In this document: one piece after another, positions 36,071-48,379 of the stretch
Position numbering within the stretch: position 1 is the first letter of the stretch
Layout of the letters: each line of letters opens with the position of its first letter
From: Neodontobutis hainanensis
Lineage: Eukaryota > Chordata > Actinopteri > Gobiiformes > Odontobutidae
Reading direction: 5' to 3'
DNA: 64,000 bases
Assembly (NCBI GenBank): GCA_024349245.1
Contig: JALDNG010000022.1
Location: forward strand, 886,001-950,000
Notes under the pieces: model-generated
Told to the model about the DNA's origin: nothing
What the model saw: only the letters and a program-made list of their open reading frames with translations
Databases searched by the model: none
Made by a program: the position numbers and the translations under genes

Positions 36071-37069
36071 GAACTGTAAAACTCCTACAGGTCATGACAG
36101 TGTCTCAAGACTCTCAAGTAAAAATGGCCTTTATAGTACCTACTCATTTAGTGCACACAGTATAAGGTAGAGCAGGTACTTAGCTCAGTCAACTTGAGCA
36201 ACTACAGGTTGTTTTAAACTAAGTGAACAGAACCTTTATCAGTGCAAACAGAGATGAAGAGCTTAGAGGTTTTATAATATGTCTGCTCACATGTCTGATG
36301 ATGGCTTTAGCCAGCGCTAGCACCCCGGTGTTACTGCCTCTGAGCTGGAGCTAGGCCAGGCTGCAGATGCGTTAATGGCATTTGAGAATGTTGAGTGCTT
36401 TTTTGGAATGAAACTGATTCTTTGCTTTTAGTAGAATCCAAACAGGCTGAATGTATGGCCTCATGAAAACAGGCAGACGGCGGTAGGAGGTGGGCGTGAC
36501 CCATGACAGAGAAAATGTAAGCTACATTTCTTTACCTTCTAGGGTGCTCATTTTCTTCAAATGCCTAACTGGATTATTTGCTCCAACATTGCACTACATT
36601 CAGTATCAACAAAAGTAAAACTGAGGGAATAAAAATGTATCAAACTGTGGACAGAGAATTATGAAATCATGCTTACAGTTTGGAAATGTTACCAAAACAT
36701 ACTGGAATCACTTTACTTATTTTTACTTTTTTAATATACTTTTTGTGGTTAAACAAAATTGCACTATGTTGAAAGTGAAAATAACATGACTCAAGGCTTG
36801 ACATTAAGCACTTGCCCACTGTGCCCAGATAAAAAGATCTACCTGTTCAAAAATGTAGATTTTTTTTAATTAACAAAAAAAGGATATTAGCTCTTTAGTT
36901 TTCTTTTTCTGAATATCTATAACTAGTGTAAATTCAACTTAGAAAATAATATTTATTATTTAGTCAATATTATTTAGTCAAAAAAGATATTTAGCAGTAG
37001 TCTGATCTGTGTTAGCCTCATTCATTCAGAGAAAGCTGCATTTAAAAAGTAAAAAACATATTGCATCCA
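36071..37069. other. No recognised gene
   Basis: Mostly AT-rich; 36290-36400 is less so. No recognisable protein or repeat. Confidence 0.4.
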
Positions 37070-37169
37070 AAACGTGTCCTGTGGTTGGGCCCACCAGACC
37101 CCCCTCCCCAAAGGGGGCCCAAATATAGTTTTAGCGCATAGGCCCCACATTCCTTGTTCCGGCCCTGTT
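37070..37169 (-). repeat. Possible DNA-transposon end fragment
   Basis: Read from 37169 leftward it starts CAGGGCCGGAACAAGGAATG and becomes GC-rich with runs of G and C near 37095-37120. It resembles fish hAT-type ends opening with CAGGGCCGG. The opposite end was not found. Confidence 0.35.
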
Positions 37170-38392
37170 GCATGGTGTTAATGTTCAGCGTATCTGTCAG
37201 ATAGCGCTGCTCCTGAATCAACACAGCCTCAAGGCAAATAAAGCTACTTTAATAACTATTATTTAACAAACTATTGTCTACAGCCCTGTTCTCTGCTGGT
37301 CACAGACTGGATTTTCATTTCAACGCGGGTTTAGTGAAACCTTTGCTCTTCAGTTGCGCAGAACGGAGCGGTCCACAGCAACAGAGCAAAAAAAAGAGAA
37401 AGCAAAAACCAAGCAGGACAGCGCGATGCAGCATTTGAATATCTATTTCTCAAATCACCTCAAATGTGAACATAGTTTTAAGGCCTAAATCTAAGATGTA
37501 CAAATGGCATTGTGGTGAATAAATAAAAAAAAACAGCTGCTGATTATCTCAATGAACAATTATTCCAATGACAAAGAATTCTCACAATCAATTACTGTTT
37601 TTATTGCAATGAGCGATGTAATCTTATATCGTCCCACCCCTACCTGGGTTCTTATAAGTTTTTACCAAACGACAACAGTATCAATCAGGAAATATACAGG
37701 CAGAAGCCACAATTTTAACTCACTGAAAAACACTTACCAGGCTATTTATTATTAGAAAGTAATATTTTTTCTCATATACAACATCTCCAGTTGTTGCACC
37801 GTAAAGTCTGTACTAGTACACATTTACATTTACAATAGAGACCCCCCCCCAAATGAATCAGTGCACATTCATTTATCAGCTGTAGATTCAGGATTGAGTG
37901 AAACAGAGTGTGGGTCCTGCCATACACTGCACAATATGAAAACATCATTATTGCGATATCAGCAAACATTGAACGCATCATGAATACCTGCATACAATGC
38001 AATATTATTCACTCTGTAAATGTTAAATAAGTTTTCCAATCAGAGCCATAAATAAAGTTAGTAAGCTAAGCCTGGTTTAGCTGTTATTTAGTTTTGATTT
38101 ATTCATGGTTTCGACCAAGTTAATCCACAGGTATTTCTTTATAAAGTTATATTTTTACTAAGTCCAAATCCAAAGTGATTTCCAAAGATTGCAGGTTATG
38201 TTGTTATTGCAGTATTCAACATAGTTTTTCTAATATTATGTAGCCCTAATAAGAAGTTAAAACTATTTTGTATGTCCTAGTACCAAAACAAGTATAATTA
38301 CCTAAAATTAAACGCAAAGTACAGGTATATTTGACCAAATATTACACCAAAGTGTATGAGTACTTTAATTTGCAGAGTATTATAATCTAGAC
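37170..38392. other. No recognised gene
   Basis: AT-rich; a poly-C run of 9 lies near 37842. Frames are under 80 codons and unrecognised. Confidence 0.45.
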
Positions 38393-38762
38393 CAGTGGTT
38401 CTCAACTGTCTGGCTTCGGGACCCACCATCACACCGGGATGACAAGCCGATATCCAACTCACTTCTCAAATTCATTTAATCAAACAATATTGCGAACATT
38501 AAACCTGGCATAGTACAGAATATCACAGTATGCCAAAACAAAAAACATGATTAATGATTAACCAAAACAATATTGATTAAACAATTTATTTTATTTATTT
38601 TTACTACATGTTTTTTTCTTCTGGTAGCTGAAATATATGCATTGTCTGCATAATGAGTTGAGTGATGAAAGCTAAAGCATATAAGCATATATAATACAAC
38701 TTCACATGGCTTTATTAAGTTAATTTGTGAAGAGTGGACCCACCTTTAGATTGAAAACCCTG
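38393..38762. mobile_element. hAT-type MITE, 370 bp
   Basis: Begins CAGTGGTTCTCAACTGTCTG with GGGACCCACC following. It ends GGACCCACC and TTGAAAACCCTG, which in reverse complement reads CAGGGTTTTCAATCT. This is the widespread hAT terminus of CAGTGGTTCTCAACC type. The interior is AT-rich and non-coding. Flanking 8-mers do not match well, so the target duplication has decayed or the ends are one or two bases off. Confidence 0.65.
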
Positions 38763-39767
38763 GTTTACAGCAGTCTGGTTTGTGCTTTTCCACTGTGAGC
38801 AGGAAGCCACGTCAGTCTGTTTTTCAAATGGAGGAACTTTGCTTTTAAAAGGTCAACATTCCCTGCTTGTTTGGCTCCATAATCCACCACAAAGCAAAAG
38901 CCAAAGTCCACTTCTGAAAATGGCTCATTAAGATTTTGATCAATCTTTGTGCTTTCGGTGAGACAGACGTAGGAAATGCCATCAGAAAATTGCATTTCCC
39001 AATGACATTAGGCGCCCAGTTGACCATCCAATTCCATGTCTTTCTATTGAGATGTTAAGATCTGATATTATTTGGGTTAGAAAACCTGCTTTTTTCTCTA
39101 AGTGAGGCAATTAAATTTCCTTGATGGTCTCTGAGAGCACTTAGCTAAAGAGAATACACTTCTAAATCAAAAAGCTTTCAATCATCTCAAATCATATTTG
39201 GTAGAAAAGAGCCCCGAGTGTAGTGTCACATGCAATGCTATCCAGCATGTGACAAGCTTGAGCTGAGATAGACGATGTTAGGAAAGGTTATTGTGCATGT
39301 CTCTGTGGATCAGACATGTTGTTTGTCGGAGATAAAATGGAACTTCATATTTAATAGAGAATAGAAGACGAAAGGGCTGTAACTGAAGAGAAGTCTGCCA
39401 CATTAATGCAAAATATAAAATACATCAAGTTACAAATAAGAGTCAAGCATTGATCACATTAGAATCAAGCACATCTGATGCTGAAAACTAACATTAACAT
39501 GGCTGTGTGTTGTTTTGACATTAAAAATTTCACTATAAAGTAATAAAGGGGAGTAAAGGGAAGACTTCAAAAACAATCAGCAAAAAATGGTCAAGGCTCA
39601 TGACATCAATCATTGTCATTCAAACTGATCTCCAACAGTGTGTTTACCTGTTTACTGTCTTAGAACAACTAGAAAAAAATGAATACATTGTATTTAAAAC
39701 TCAAATTAGAAAATTTACTTTGTCAGGCTAAAGTAAATTTTGTAATTTGGCAACTTTGTTAAGCTGG
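38763..39767. other. No recognised gene
   Basis: No transposon similarity; frames under 80 codons overlap on the minus strand around 38770-39027 without recognisable domains. Confidence 0.4.
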
Positions 39768-40060
39768 GGTGCACGTGGCAGAGAGGTTAGCACTCCTGCC
39801 TCACAGCAAGAAGGTTGTTACGTGTTACCGTGGGTTCTCTCCGGGTACTCCGGCTTCCTCCCACCGTCCAAAGACATGCATGTACAGGTTAATCAGCAAC
39901 TCTAAAGTGTCCCTCGTAAATGAAAGGGAGAGTGAATGGTTATCTGTCTCTGAATGTCAGCCCTGCGACTAACTGGCCACTGTCCAGGGTGTAGCCTGCC
40001 TCAGGCCCAAAGCTGCTGGGATAGGCTCCAGTCACCAGTGACCCCTAATGGGTTTTTAAC
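39768..40060 (+). repeat. tRNA-headed repeat, second family, near full length
   Basis: The head GGTGCACGTGGCAGAGAGG has an A-box-like TGGCAGAGAGG resembling tRNA-Leu or tRNA-Ser. It continues with GTTAGCACTCCTGCCTCAC, then the body GGGTTCTCTCCGGGTACTCC, GTCCAAAGACATGCATG and GGGATAGGCTCCAGTCACC. This arrangement is very common in fish genomes. Fragments recur at 40108, 51257, 57350, 58231 (minus) and 61407 (minus). Confidence 0.7.
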
Positions 40061-40107
40061 ACAATACTGTATAATTTTTATTAATAATTTACTTTCTCAA
40101 GCGTGCA

Positions 40108-40212
40108 CATGAGGTGCACGTGGCAGAGTGGTTAGCCTCACAGCAAGAAGGTTGTGAGTTTAATACCCCGCCAACTAAAACGCAACGGGATTAAGCGGTA
40201 GAAAATGAATGA
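40108..40212 (+). repeat. Short deleted copy of the second tRNA-headed repeat
   Basis: Starts AGGTGCACGTGGCAGAGTGG and jumps after GTGAGTTTAATACCCCGCC (a weak B box) to the tail ACGGGATTAAGCGGTAGAAA. The whole body present in the copy 340 bases upstream is missing. Head and tail are directly joined. Confidence 0.65.
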
Positions 40213-40829
40213 AATTTGTCAAGCCAACTATTGCATGTATATGGCCCATTCAAACTGGATGGGGTATTCCAAAAAAGGGGCTTAGAAAAGTTGGGTTTAG
40301 GGCCGTCAACAGGCAAACAACATTAACTTAATTTCTCAGAGACAAGCTAGCACACCTCAAGCTGTATGTGTACTTTGAAACATAAGTTATTGTAAAGTTC
40401 TTTTTTTTTCCTTCTTCTTTTTCTTTTATAAGATTGCAAAAACTAAATGAAAAAATTGTTGCATTTTTCTAGCCTACTCAACTATCTTTATTCTTTTTTT
40501 GGTTTCCAGTCTAGTCTAGTGTCAGATTTCCAGGAGGCAGCAACCATAGACATAGAATACACTGTAAGTATTTAAGTAATGCGTGCCGTTGTCTAGTCAT
40601 GCTTAGTTTGAACAATATATGTAATATGGACATTAAAACAGGCCAACAGATATAAACATATCTGTAATGTTAGCATAGCACATTTTTTTAAAGCTTTATA
40701 TGTTGTACTTAACCACATTTTTATATACAGAAAAAAAATCTGGCAGTCAAACTTACAAATCCTAAATGCACACGGGCATTAAAATGTGTAAACCTACACA
40801 ACACTTCACGATCCCAGTCCGATGTCAAC
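40213..40829. other. No recognised gene
   Basis: AT-rich with a T/C-rich tract near 40400-40435. Nothing identifiable. Confidence 0.45.
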
Positions 40830-41180
40830 TCTGAAACGAGGAGATGATGAGGTGGCTCTGATGTGCAGTGCAATAACAAGCCTAGTACAATACTGTCTCT
40901 CTGCAGTGGCTTTAAAATCCGGCCCAGTCTTGCCTGCAGCGCACCATATATCCTCATATATACAGTGGAACTCTCAGCTAATAATCTTTCCAATTATTCA
41001 TACCCTGAAGACAGCCTGATAAATTGCCTGTGGTAATTAATATGATTAAGTGAGATGTGCAAAATGGTAATTTATCCTCGTATGACAGAGTTAAGTAAAC
41101 CTGGTTATAAAACCTGCCTAATTAGCTGTCATAAAAAATAGAGCAGAATGGTAATCCTGTGAACAAGTAGTCGCAGAATG
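40830..41180. other. Repeat-free block with homeodomain-type motifs, candidate enhancer
   Basis: TAATTA at 41034-41039, the palindrome CTAATTAG at 41118-41125 and CAATTATTCAT near 40991 cluster within about 140 bases. The block lacks transposon similarity and a credible reading frame. The enhancer role is an inference. Confidence 0.28.
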
Positions 41181-43261
41181 ACTTCAGACCGGTATTTTCC
41201 ACCTTTTTCAAGTTAATCTCTGTCTGACATGGAATTTCACACTATCAGAACAAAACAGTGTGAGAAAGTCTTGTTGGACTGTTTGCAGTTTATCTATTAG
41301 AAGCTGGTTTAAATTTATGAAAGGGTAAGATGTTATAGTTTGTAAATATTAGTGCTTAGAACATTTTTAATGACATTTGATAAAAAGCTCAAGAAAAGTC
41401 AAGAACATTCAGAAAATGATTCAGAGAGAATTCCATATCACTTATACCAGTAGGAGGAGTCATGAGCTATGTTTACATGTTTACTGTGGTATCCCATGAG
41501 GCGAGCTTCCCCGATAAGCTTATTTTGGTAAGTCTGTTCTACGAAGCTGGGCGAGTCAGATCCCAGAAAACGTTTGAAGCAAGTTTAGCCTGGTCCAGAG
41601 TAGGTTTACGGTCAGACTTAGCCATATTTTTGATAAATCAGAGCACTTTTATTTGCTTTATTTTATTAATAATCCTAACCAACAACTAAGAGTAAATGCA
41701 ATCTGTACGTGGTCCATACCAAATAAAGTCTGACTTAAGCTGAGTCCTATTGACAGAGTATGTTCTTGAAGACTCAATGTAGCAAGTTTACACATTTTAA
41801 TGCCTGTGTGCATTGGGAGTGCATTCAGGAGGGGGGAGTCCCTTGGCTGACTTTGTCCTGACATTCATTCCCACACTGAATCAGCCGTGAGAGGGGCTGC
41901 ATCAGGCGCCCCTCTACACCGATCAAAGAGGGTTGTGCCACGCTGCTGTGGGCTTACTTGAGAGACTACCGACATGAAAATACCACATCCCAGTCCTCGG
42001 CGGGGGGCCCGGCTGTAATTGTGTCTTGTCAGACCTCCAAAGTCCCCCTCACAGCTTCCTACCTGACATTTTCCTTCAACAAATTTATTTTTCACTCTTT
42101 GGTATTTTGGCAGTGGGGCCACTTGTGACCAAATTTAGCTCTTTTCTCCCACCGTGTCGCTCCAAGCCAATGAGAACAGAGTGAATACTGCACCTTAAAA
42201 GAAAAGAATGTTACCCTTATGATGAAAAGGTCACATGAAGTCACCGTTGAGATGGCAATCCCCCGAAGGATACCATATATTTATGATAAAGTCTGTTGTC
42301 AAGGATATCTCAAAATCTGGAGGAACACCTTGGCACAAACTATTACAGAAAAAATAATCAACATATATTGGATAAAAAGAAAAAAAGAACTATAGTGTAA
42401 ATTTACTAGTTATTATTTACTACTAATTAGATTATGGCCAAAAACTTTAAGAAGAAAACTAAGCTAATTTCTGTTGTAACTTCTTGTTCCTTTACCTTTA
42501 AATGCATTTCCATAAGGTAAACAGTAAGACTAAGAGGCAGCTCATTCACCTGGAAAGACAGCAAAATAGATTTGATAGCTACAGTTTCTGTCTTTTCAAG
42601 TTAATTTTCTTATTTATCAGTGTTTCTTATTGCAAGCCAACTTTTAGTTTAAACACAGAGACGACGGCAAGCGTTTTGTGCTGTGAGTGAGAGTTGTAAT
42701 ATTCAATTGTGGTTGTTAAGTGTTTGTTTGTAGACCTACAGTATATGCCTGGTAAATAACATAAACATAACATAAACTGTAAGCTAGTATCACTCATCTG
42801 ATCAAGCCTAAATCATGTTTAAGAGAGAACCTCAAATACAGTAGGCTATGAGCGCAGCACAATCTACATGACGGACTCAGGGTTGCTGAGGAGTTTCACA
42901 CTTCTTGAAGAAAAGCAGATCCCACGCTCACATATATATTTATTTATACACACACACAAACATGCGCACACACACACAGTATTAACAAATTCGATAAAAA
43001 TACAGTTATATATTCGTAGATAAAAATCTTAGCACCAACACTACAGCAATGGAGTAGTTTAGAGAAGAGACACACCACCACTAACTGAAGAGATGATATT
43101 AAAATTAGTCTAACATTTGGAATACAGAGCAAGGAATTCAAGGCAATAAATGCAAGCCAAGAAAGATATATATATACTAAAAAAATGACTAAAAAATGTG
43201 ACTAAAAAGACTAAAAAATGTGTGTGCACATTGAGGTCTCAAAAAGGTGCAGTCATAAGAA
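41181..43261. other. No recognised gene
   Basis: 41870-42170 is repeat-free and less AT-rich. A short CA-rich patch lies at 42951-42978. No family resemblance in frames up to 85 codons. Confidence 0.4.
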
Positions 43262-43830
43262 TGGTCTAAGGTCAAAGTCTTTACTGAGCCCCTTGGGCGC
43301 CATTGTCCACATAGTGTAGCTCCAGAATGCTTCTCTTTAAAGCAGTATCGTATTGATGCCACCACCTGTGACAGGTCGCCTCACTTGTTCAATGCCCACA
43401 TATCTGAGTGAGCTCACATTATGCCTTTTTTGTGTAAAGTGAACTGCCACAGGACTTCTGATGTCATGATTGTGGATTTTGGCTCTATTTTTAGAGATTC
43501 TTATTTTTAATATTCTTTTAACATATAAATGTCATTGTTTTTGTTACAAGTGATAACACCTTTTATGTTGATAGACTTTCCAGTTCTGGGGGTGATTGAA
43601 GATTTGTAATTGCCCTGTGGAACAGAGTGTAGAAAATGAGGCTTTGTTGTTAGTGGTAGGTGGGCCCTTACCAACATGTTATTTAGGTTAGGTTGTCTTT
43701 TATAAACCATACAAGGGGAAAGTTTAAAGCAGTTCAAGGTAGCATCTGATTGTAGAATGTGTCAGTGTTTTTCAATGATTTTCCCCAACTCTTTGCTGAC
43801 AGGCAAGGGTTGGCAATTATCTTCTTTTGT
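43262..43830 (-). pseudogene. Penelope-like retroelement, C-terminal GIY-YIG region, decayed
   Basis: Penelope-like elements pair a reverse transcriptase with a C-terminal GIY-YIG endonuclease. On the minus strand from about 43800 the frame gives pieces of the linker, then MVYKRQPNLNNMLVRAHL, then GVITCNKNNDIYML. The block that should hold the second half of the GIY-YIG motif is lost around 43490-43520. Another frame then continues RISKNRAKIHNHDIRSPVAV and LRYVGIEQVRRP, ending REAFWSYTMWTMAPKGL after a stop. Order and spacing fit the end of such proteins. The reverse transcriptase core is not recognisable further left on this strand. Confidence 0.75.
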
Positions 43831-44756
43831 GAGGGAATGAGGGTGCTTTTACCTTTAAAGAGTTGTGGGATGTTGACTTGCAGTTCTGTGTCCTATTCTC
43901 ACTCCGGTCTCTTGTGTTACTACATTCACTTCAGAGCCTTGGATAGAGTTGATAAATTAGTAGGGCTTCTATTGTTATTAAATAATTTTGTAAGTTTTAC
44001 GGTATGAAGGAATTTCAGTAGATAGTGTCAAAATCTTTACAAATGAAAATGCTTTGCTTAGGGCATCCAAGCATGTGTCAGAAAAGGATTTCCTGGATAC
44101 GTTTATTACATTCTTTACTTGTGTGTCCGACCGGTCTGGTAGGGCTCTTCTTGTAACGCTTGCCCTTACACTTTTGCGTTAACATTAGGGGTAGGGTCTG
44201 TAGAGAAGAGGACATGAATAATTGGCAATAAATGAAGGATGATGAATATATAAACAAGCAAACGTCCAGCTGTACTGCACAAAAGGAGAAAGTGTGGCCA
44301 CAGTTCAACATTGTGTCAAAAAGTCCATTGAGCGTAGAGCTAACGTGCACCTGGTGAGACGCTCCTGTCTGTAGGAGTATTATCCAGTTTTTATGTGTCT
44401 TTTTTGAAAGTGTTTTGATTTGATTCTGTAAGTTCCTCATCAGTCCGCTTGTGAATCCTAAACTCTCCCATTATAACTCTTTCTCCGTGGTGTGCATGAT
44501 GACCAGCCTGGCGAACATTGCCCTTCACCTCCCGCCATGTCTCTGATCTAAGGTAGCTTACATTTACTGGCTTAGGTGTGGGTCTGATAATAATATTTAT
44601 TTATACTATATAAAGGTAACGTGTGCATGTATGTGTCTGACGTAATAAAATGTCGGTTACATCCGGCTTTTCGGCTTTTACTGCATTGTAAAACAATAGT
44701 TTTCAGTTTGCATATACAAAAGTATTAATCAAAAAATCACCCCTCCCAGAGTTGTC
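43831..44756. other. Unassigned; may include more of the Penelope-like element
   Basis: Minus-strand scraps up to about 44100 could continue the element, but I cannot align them with confidence. A 120-codon minus frame at 44078-44440 has no recognisable domain. Confidence 0.35.
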
Positions 44757-44896
44757 ATGTCGTAAAAACTTAGCTCTAGAGACCGGAGCCATCTTTTGTA
44801 CCAGGCTGTAAACAAGATTTTTACACTTACGTTATACTATATATTGGAGCCTGCCCTCTGGTGGACAGAGGTATACTGCTGTATATCGCTTTTGCA
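44757..44896 (+). repeat. Interspersed repeat family A, copy 3
   Basis: It has the long left block AACTTAGCTCTAGAGACC shared with the minus copy at 31588, then ACCAGGCTGTAAACAAGATT and TGGAGCCTGCCCTCTGGTGG. The middle is shortened. The CTCF-like core at 44851-44864 is exact, in reverse orientation. Confidence 0.75.
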
Positions 44897-44974
44897 GCCC
44901 TAATGACAATCAGGTTTTGTTGGTGGTTAAATAGAGGTGAGAAGAAAGCCATTCTCTTTTTAAATTTAAAAAGT

Positions 44975-45035
44975 GGAATTAGAGACAAACTGACTTCACC
45001 TTGAAAAGTCCAGATGTCTTTGCTTTAACATTTTT
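44975..45035 (+). repeat. Arm and tail fragment of the palindrome-associated repeat
   Basis: GTGGAATTAGAGACAAACTG, TTCACCTTGAAAAGTCCAG and ATGTCTTTGCTTTAAC match the right arm and tail at 29500-29560 and 62300-62358. The left arm is absent. Confidence 0.6.
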
Positions 45036-47433
45036 GTCACTGTTGTACTGTACTGGACAACATGGACCTTCCTCTACATGCACTTGTTATAGGATGTAGA
45101 GGAGTGACAAAAGAGTCTTTAACTTCCATTAAACCATAAGGCTGTATACAACTTTAGACAGAGTAGGACAAAAATGGGGGATTTTGAAATGGAAAAATGC
45201 TGGCACTATGCTTGTTAATTTTAATGTATCAGGGCCATCTATTTTGACATTCATTCAAAAAAGGACACACATTGGCATCTTTATTTCAACACACCCTTAT
45301 TTTAGACTAACTCAAAAGATTTCTCTTCAAACCTGCTCATCTCAAAGCATCAGACAAGATCACTTTGTTAGTCAACTCCTTAACCATCAGTGATTAAGAC
45401 ACAACCTTCACCCTTGACCTTTTTCTGTAGAATATTTGCAGTGGACAGTGGACATCACAAAAATGCACTGAATCTCTCAATGTGACAGACTGTCTGAAAA
45501 ATAAGGATGGATGTGGTCTGGAAAGTCCCTTCCCACCGGTGTTTGCATCTAAAACACCATTTTTACTTTGACCAACCTCTGGTTGTTATCTCAGAACCAA
45601 CTTGTGACCTTTTAAACATACTTCAGAATCAGAGTTTAGAAAAGGTGGTTCCCAGCCTAAACCAAAATATATATATATATTGTTGTGTTGGTGGATTATT
45701 GAATATGTTTAGACCAGAGGGAAGTGGTTAGTCACGTGATTATTGAAACTATTGCACTAAATTGCACACAAGTGCCTAACAGCACAGTTTTTAGTGGGCA
45801 AAGGTATTCATAACATGAGAACCAACCACCAGTGTTTCATTATTTACTCCCACTCAGGCCAGCCTTTGTAGCATGGTTACACAGTTTATTTGCTCACACT
45901 TTTTATTATTTGTTCAAATCGCTGACCCTTCAAGAAAGAGCAGTTTGTATAATGTTTGACCCACAACTCAGTGGGCAGAGCACAAGTCTGTACTGTGCTA
46001 AATTGAATCATTAAGAATCAATAACTGGCATTGAACAGAAATGAGAATACAAGATCCTACACAACAGTCAGTCCAGTTTTATTTTGAACAAACTCATGTC
46101 TAGTCTCTGTAGAAATTGCCACATGATTAAGTCTTTGTTTATTGAATTAAGAACTGTCACTGTTATGAACTCTACATTAAATAAAGTAACAAAGGATGAG
46201 ACTGTGTTTAAACTGCATTTGTGGGTCACATGGCATTGTTCCAAAATACAGATTCAGAGACAACATGATGGTTGTCTTGAGGATTAACAGTGGAGGTAAT
46301 GTTAGCTATTTTACAGTTAATCTTTGGGGTAAACTGTCGGGGACACAATGAGGATAAATCTGTCACTGTAGATCCTCCTTCCAAGTAAAGCCAAAATGGT
46401 TTTTGGTATATATATATATATATATATATATGTTTGTCATTTGGTTCAATAATAATTTTTCTCAACCCAGCTATTTCTGGTAAAAGGCAATTTTTGGTGG
46501 CATTACAGTGTTTATAGAAATACAGCTCTTAGGTACTTGCCATGATGACTTTACAAAACCAATTGCAAGGTTTTCAAAACTAGTATATTTATGCTATAAT
46601 AAGGTGTTTTACTCTGATTTTTGCTTACTGCAGCTTAAACAATCTAACACTAATGTGCCATAGACCACTCCACCACTGACTCCTTCAAAGCTCTGCCCTG
46701 CTAACATGCTCTATGCTACACAGAGAGAAGTGAAGATTAGCATATGACATGACAGATTACATTAAGTCACGTCTGTGCTGTACTTTATGACATTAGCCTC
46801 TTAGCCCAGGCGTTCAGATGCATGCAAATGTTCCTCCAAACCCTCTTATTTAAATCTGCTGCATGACACGGCACCTTTGATATGATTATTAGTCATCTGA
46901 ACGACTTGACTTCACCCTCATCAGATACCAGATGTCAGCAAAAGTGAGGAATGATGGCCACTTTGAACACAAACCTTGACAGGCTGCGTGGAGAAATGTC
47001 AAAGCAATGGAAAGACGAAGGCATAGAAATGTTATTTTACATAAGAATCTCAATATCAGTTGGTTTTGCATTTACATTTCTTCCAGCAATTAAGACCTCG
47101 TCCACACATACACTGATTTTGACAAACATTTTTCCAAGCTTTCCAATGTTTTTCCAAAATATTTCTGTCCACTCAACCCAACCTGCACAAAAGTATAAAT
47201 ACTTCACAAGATGGTGGTAAACGAAATATCAGTATCAGTACTAGACAACGACATATTTACTCATTTTATAGAAGGGAGTTTTTAACGTTTCCAAATCAGG
47301 AAAATTGTGACAAATATTTAAAATGATTAAAACTGACCGTCAGGGCCTTTTCTATTGTCTAATATAATTATTATTATCCATAATTCCCTACTTTTGATTC
47401 CACAGCAATTTAGACAGGCACCAACCACACAGA
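45036..47433. other. No recognised gene; one TA microsatellite
   Basis: AT-rich with a pure TA run at 46407-46431 and a shorter one near 45668-45681. Frames under 90 codons, none recognised. Confidence 0.45.
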
Positions 47434-47585
47434 CCAATCACGGGCGAGCTGTGGTGACGTCATCTGTCAATCAAGGAGCTGCTCCTACGTCCCTCACTTA
47501 CTCACTTTTTCAACATGGAGGGTGCCAAACTTTGAGAGATTTGAGTGGAGGACTGAATGGGGTTCTTATACTGTTACAGGTGAGT
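47434..47585 (+). promoter_or_regulatory. Candidate promoter and first exon with strong donor
   Basis: A forward CCAATCA (47434-47440) and a perfect cyclic-AMP response element TGACGTCA (47455-47462) lie 14 bases apart. They are followed about 120 bases on by the strong donor ACAG/GTGAGT at 47579/47580. This is the layout of a CCAAT/CRE promoter with a short first exon. The ATG at about 47514 opens only a few codons, so the exon would be non-coding or start elsewhere. A retroelement promoter is an alternative. Confidence 0.35.
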
Positions 47586-48379
47586 GGTGATGAGTCCGAT
47601 GAGCTGCAGGTGTGTTGGAGAGAATGCAGGCTCCAGGGACTCCGTCCAGCTCCAAACAGACAAACACACAGAGACAGAAGGGAGGGGGCGACAAACAGGA
47701 GAACACAGGGAAAAGACAGGGATCCTAAACATCAGCTTGAAGAAACAGTTCTTTCAGGTCCGTTAGGATTTAGTTGCAAACTCATGTTAGTATGGCTGTA
47801 CGTTCAGATAAAATAATCTAACACAATTTAGTGCTGTGTTAGAGATGTTCAGTGTCACGTAGGAACAGAGAAACAGTCAGAGAAAAGGCGTGTGAGCCAG
47901 TTAGCTGAGAAAAGGTGGTGTATCACTTTTGTTGCAGTTTAGAAAATAAAAGTGGAAATGCAAAGTGTATGACATAATTCTGTTGGTGATACATTGCTTT
48001 AGTTTTCACATCGTGTGAAAAAGTCACAAAGTGAACCTTCATCCTGTTTATATGAATAATCATGTTGTGTTTGTGCACATTAAACTGCAGCATGTCTCCA
48101 GATGTCCTCAGAATAAGGACTAACCCTCCCTGTATGATTATCCTTCTGTCTCTGGCCCTCTGTGTCCTCAGGTGAACTCAGGAGAAGCTGACCTGTGGGC
48201 GTTATGAAGACTAACCCTCTCCTGATTCATATGTCATTGCTTTGAACAATTTATTTCTTCACTAAAGTTACATTTTACAAACCATGCTGTGTGTTAATAC
48301 AAAAAATGTGGTCATAGCTTTTTGTTTAAAATTTTAGAAATAGTGGATAAATACAGTTACATTTCTTTAATACATACAG
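47586..48379. other. No recognised gene
   Basis: Begins purine-rich and less AT-rich (to about 47760), then AT-rich. If the donor at 47580 is real, this is the start of an intron. Confidence 0.35.

Noticed and set aside
47355..47816. 153-codon plus frame
   Set aside because: It runs through the candidate promoter and donor; its N-terminus is translated AT-rich sequence (poly-Ile).
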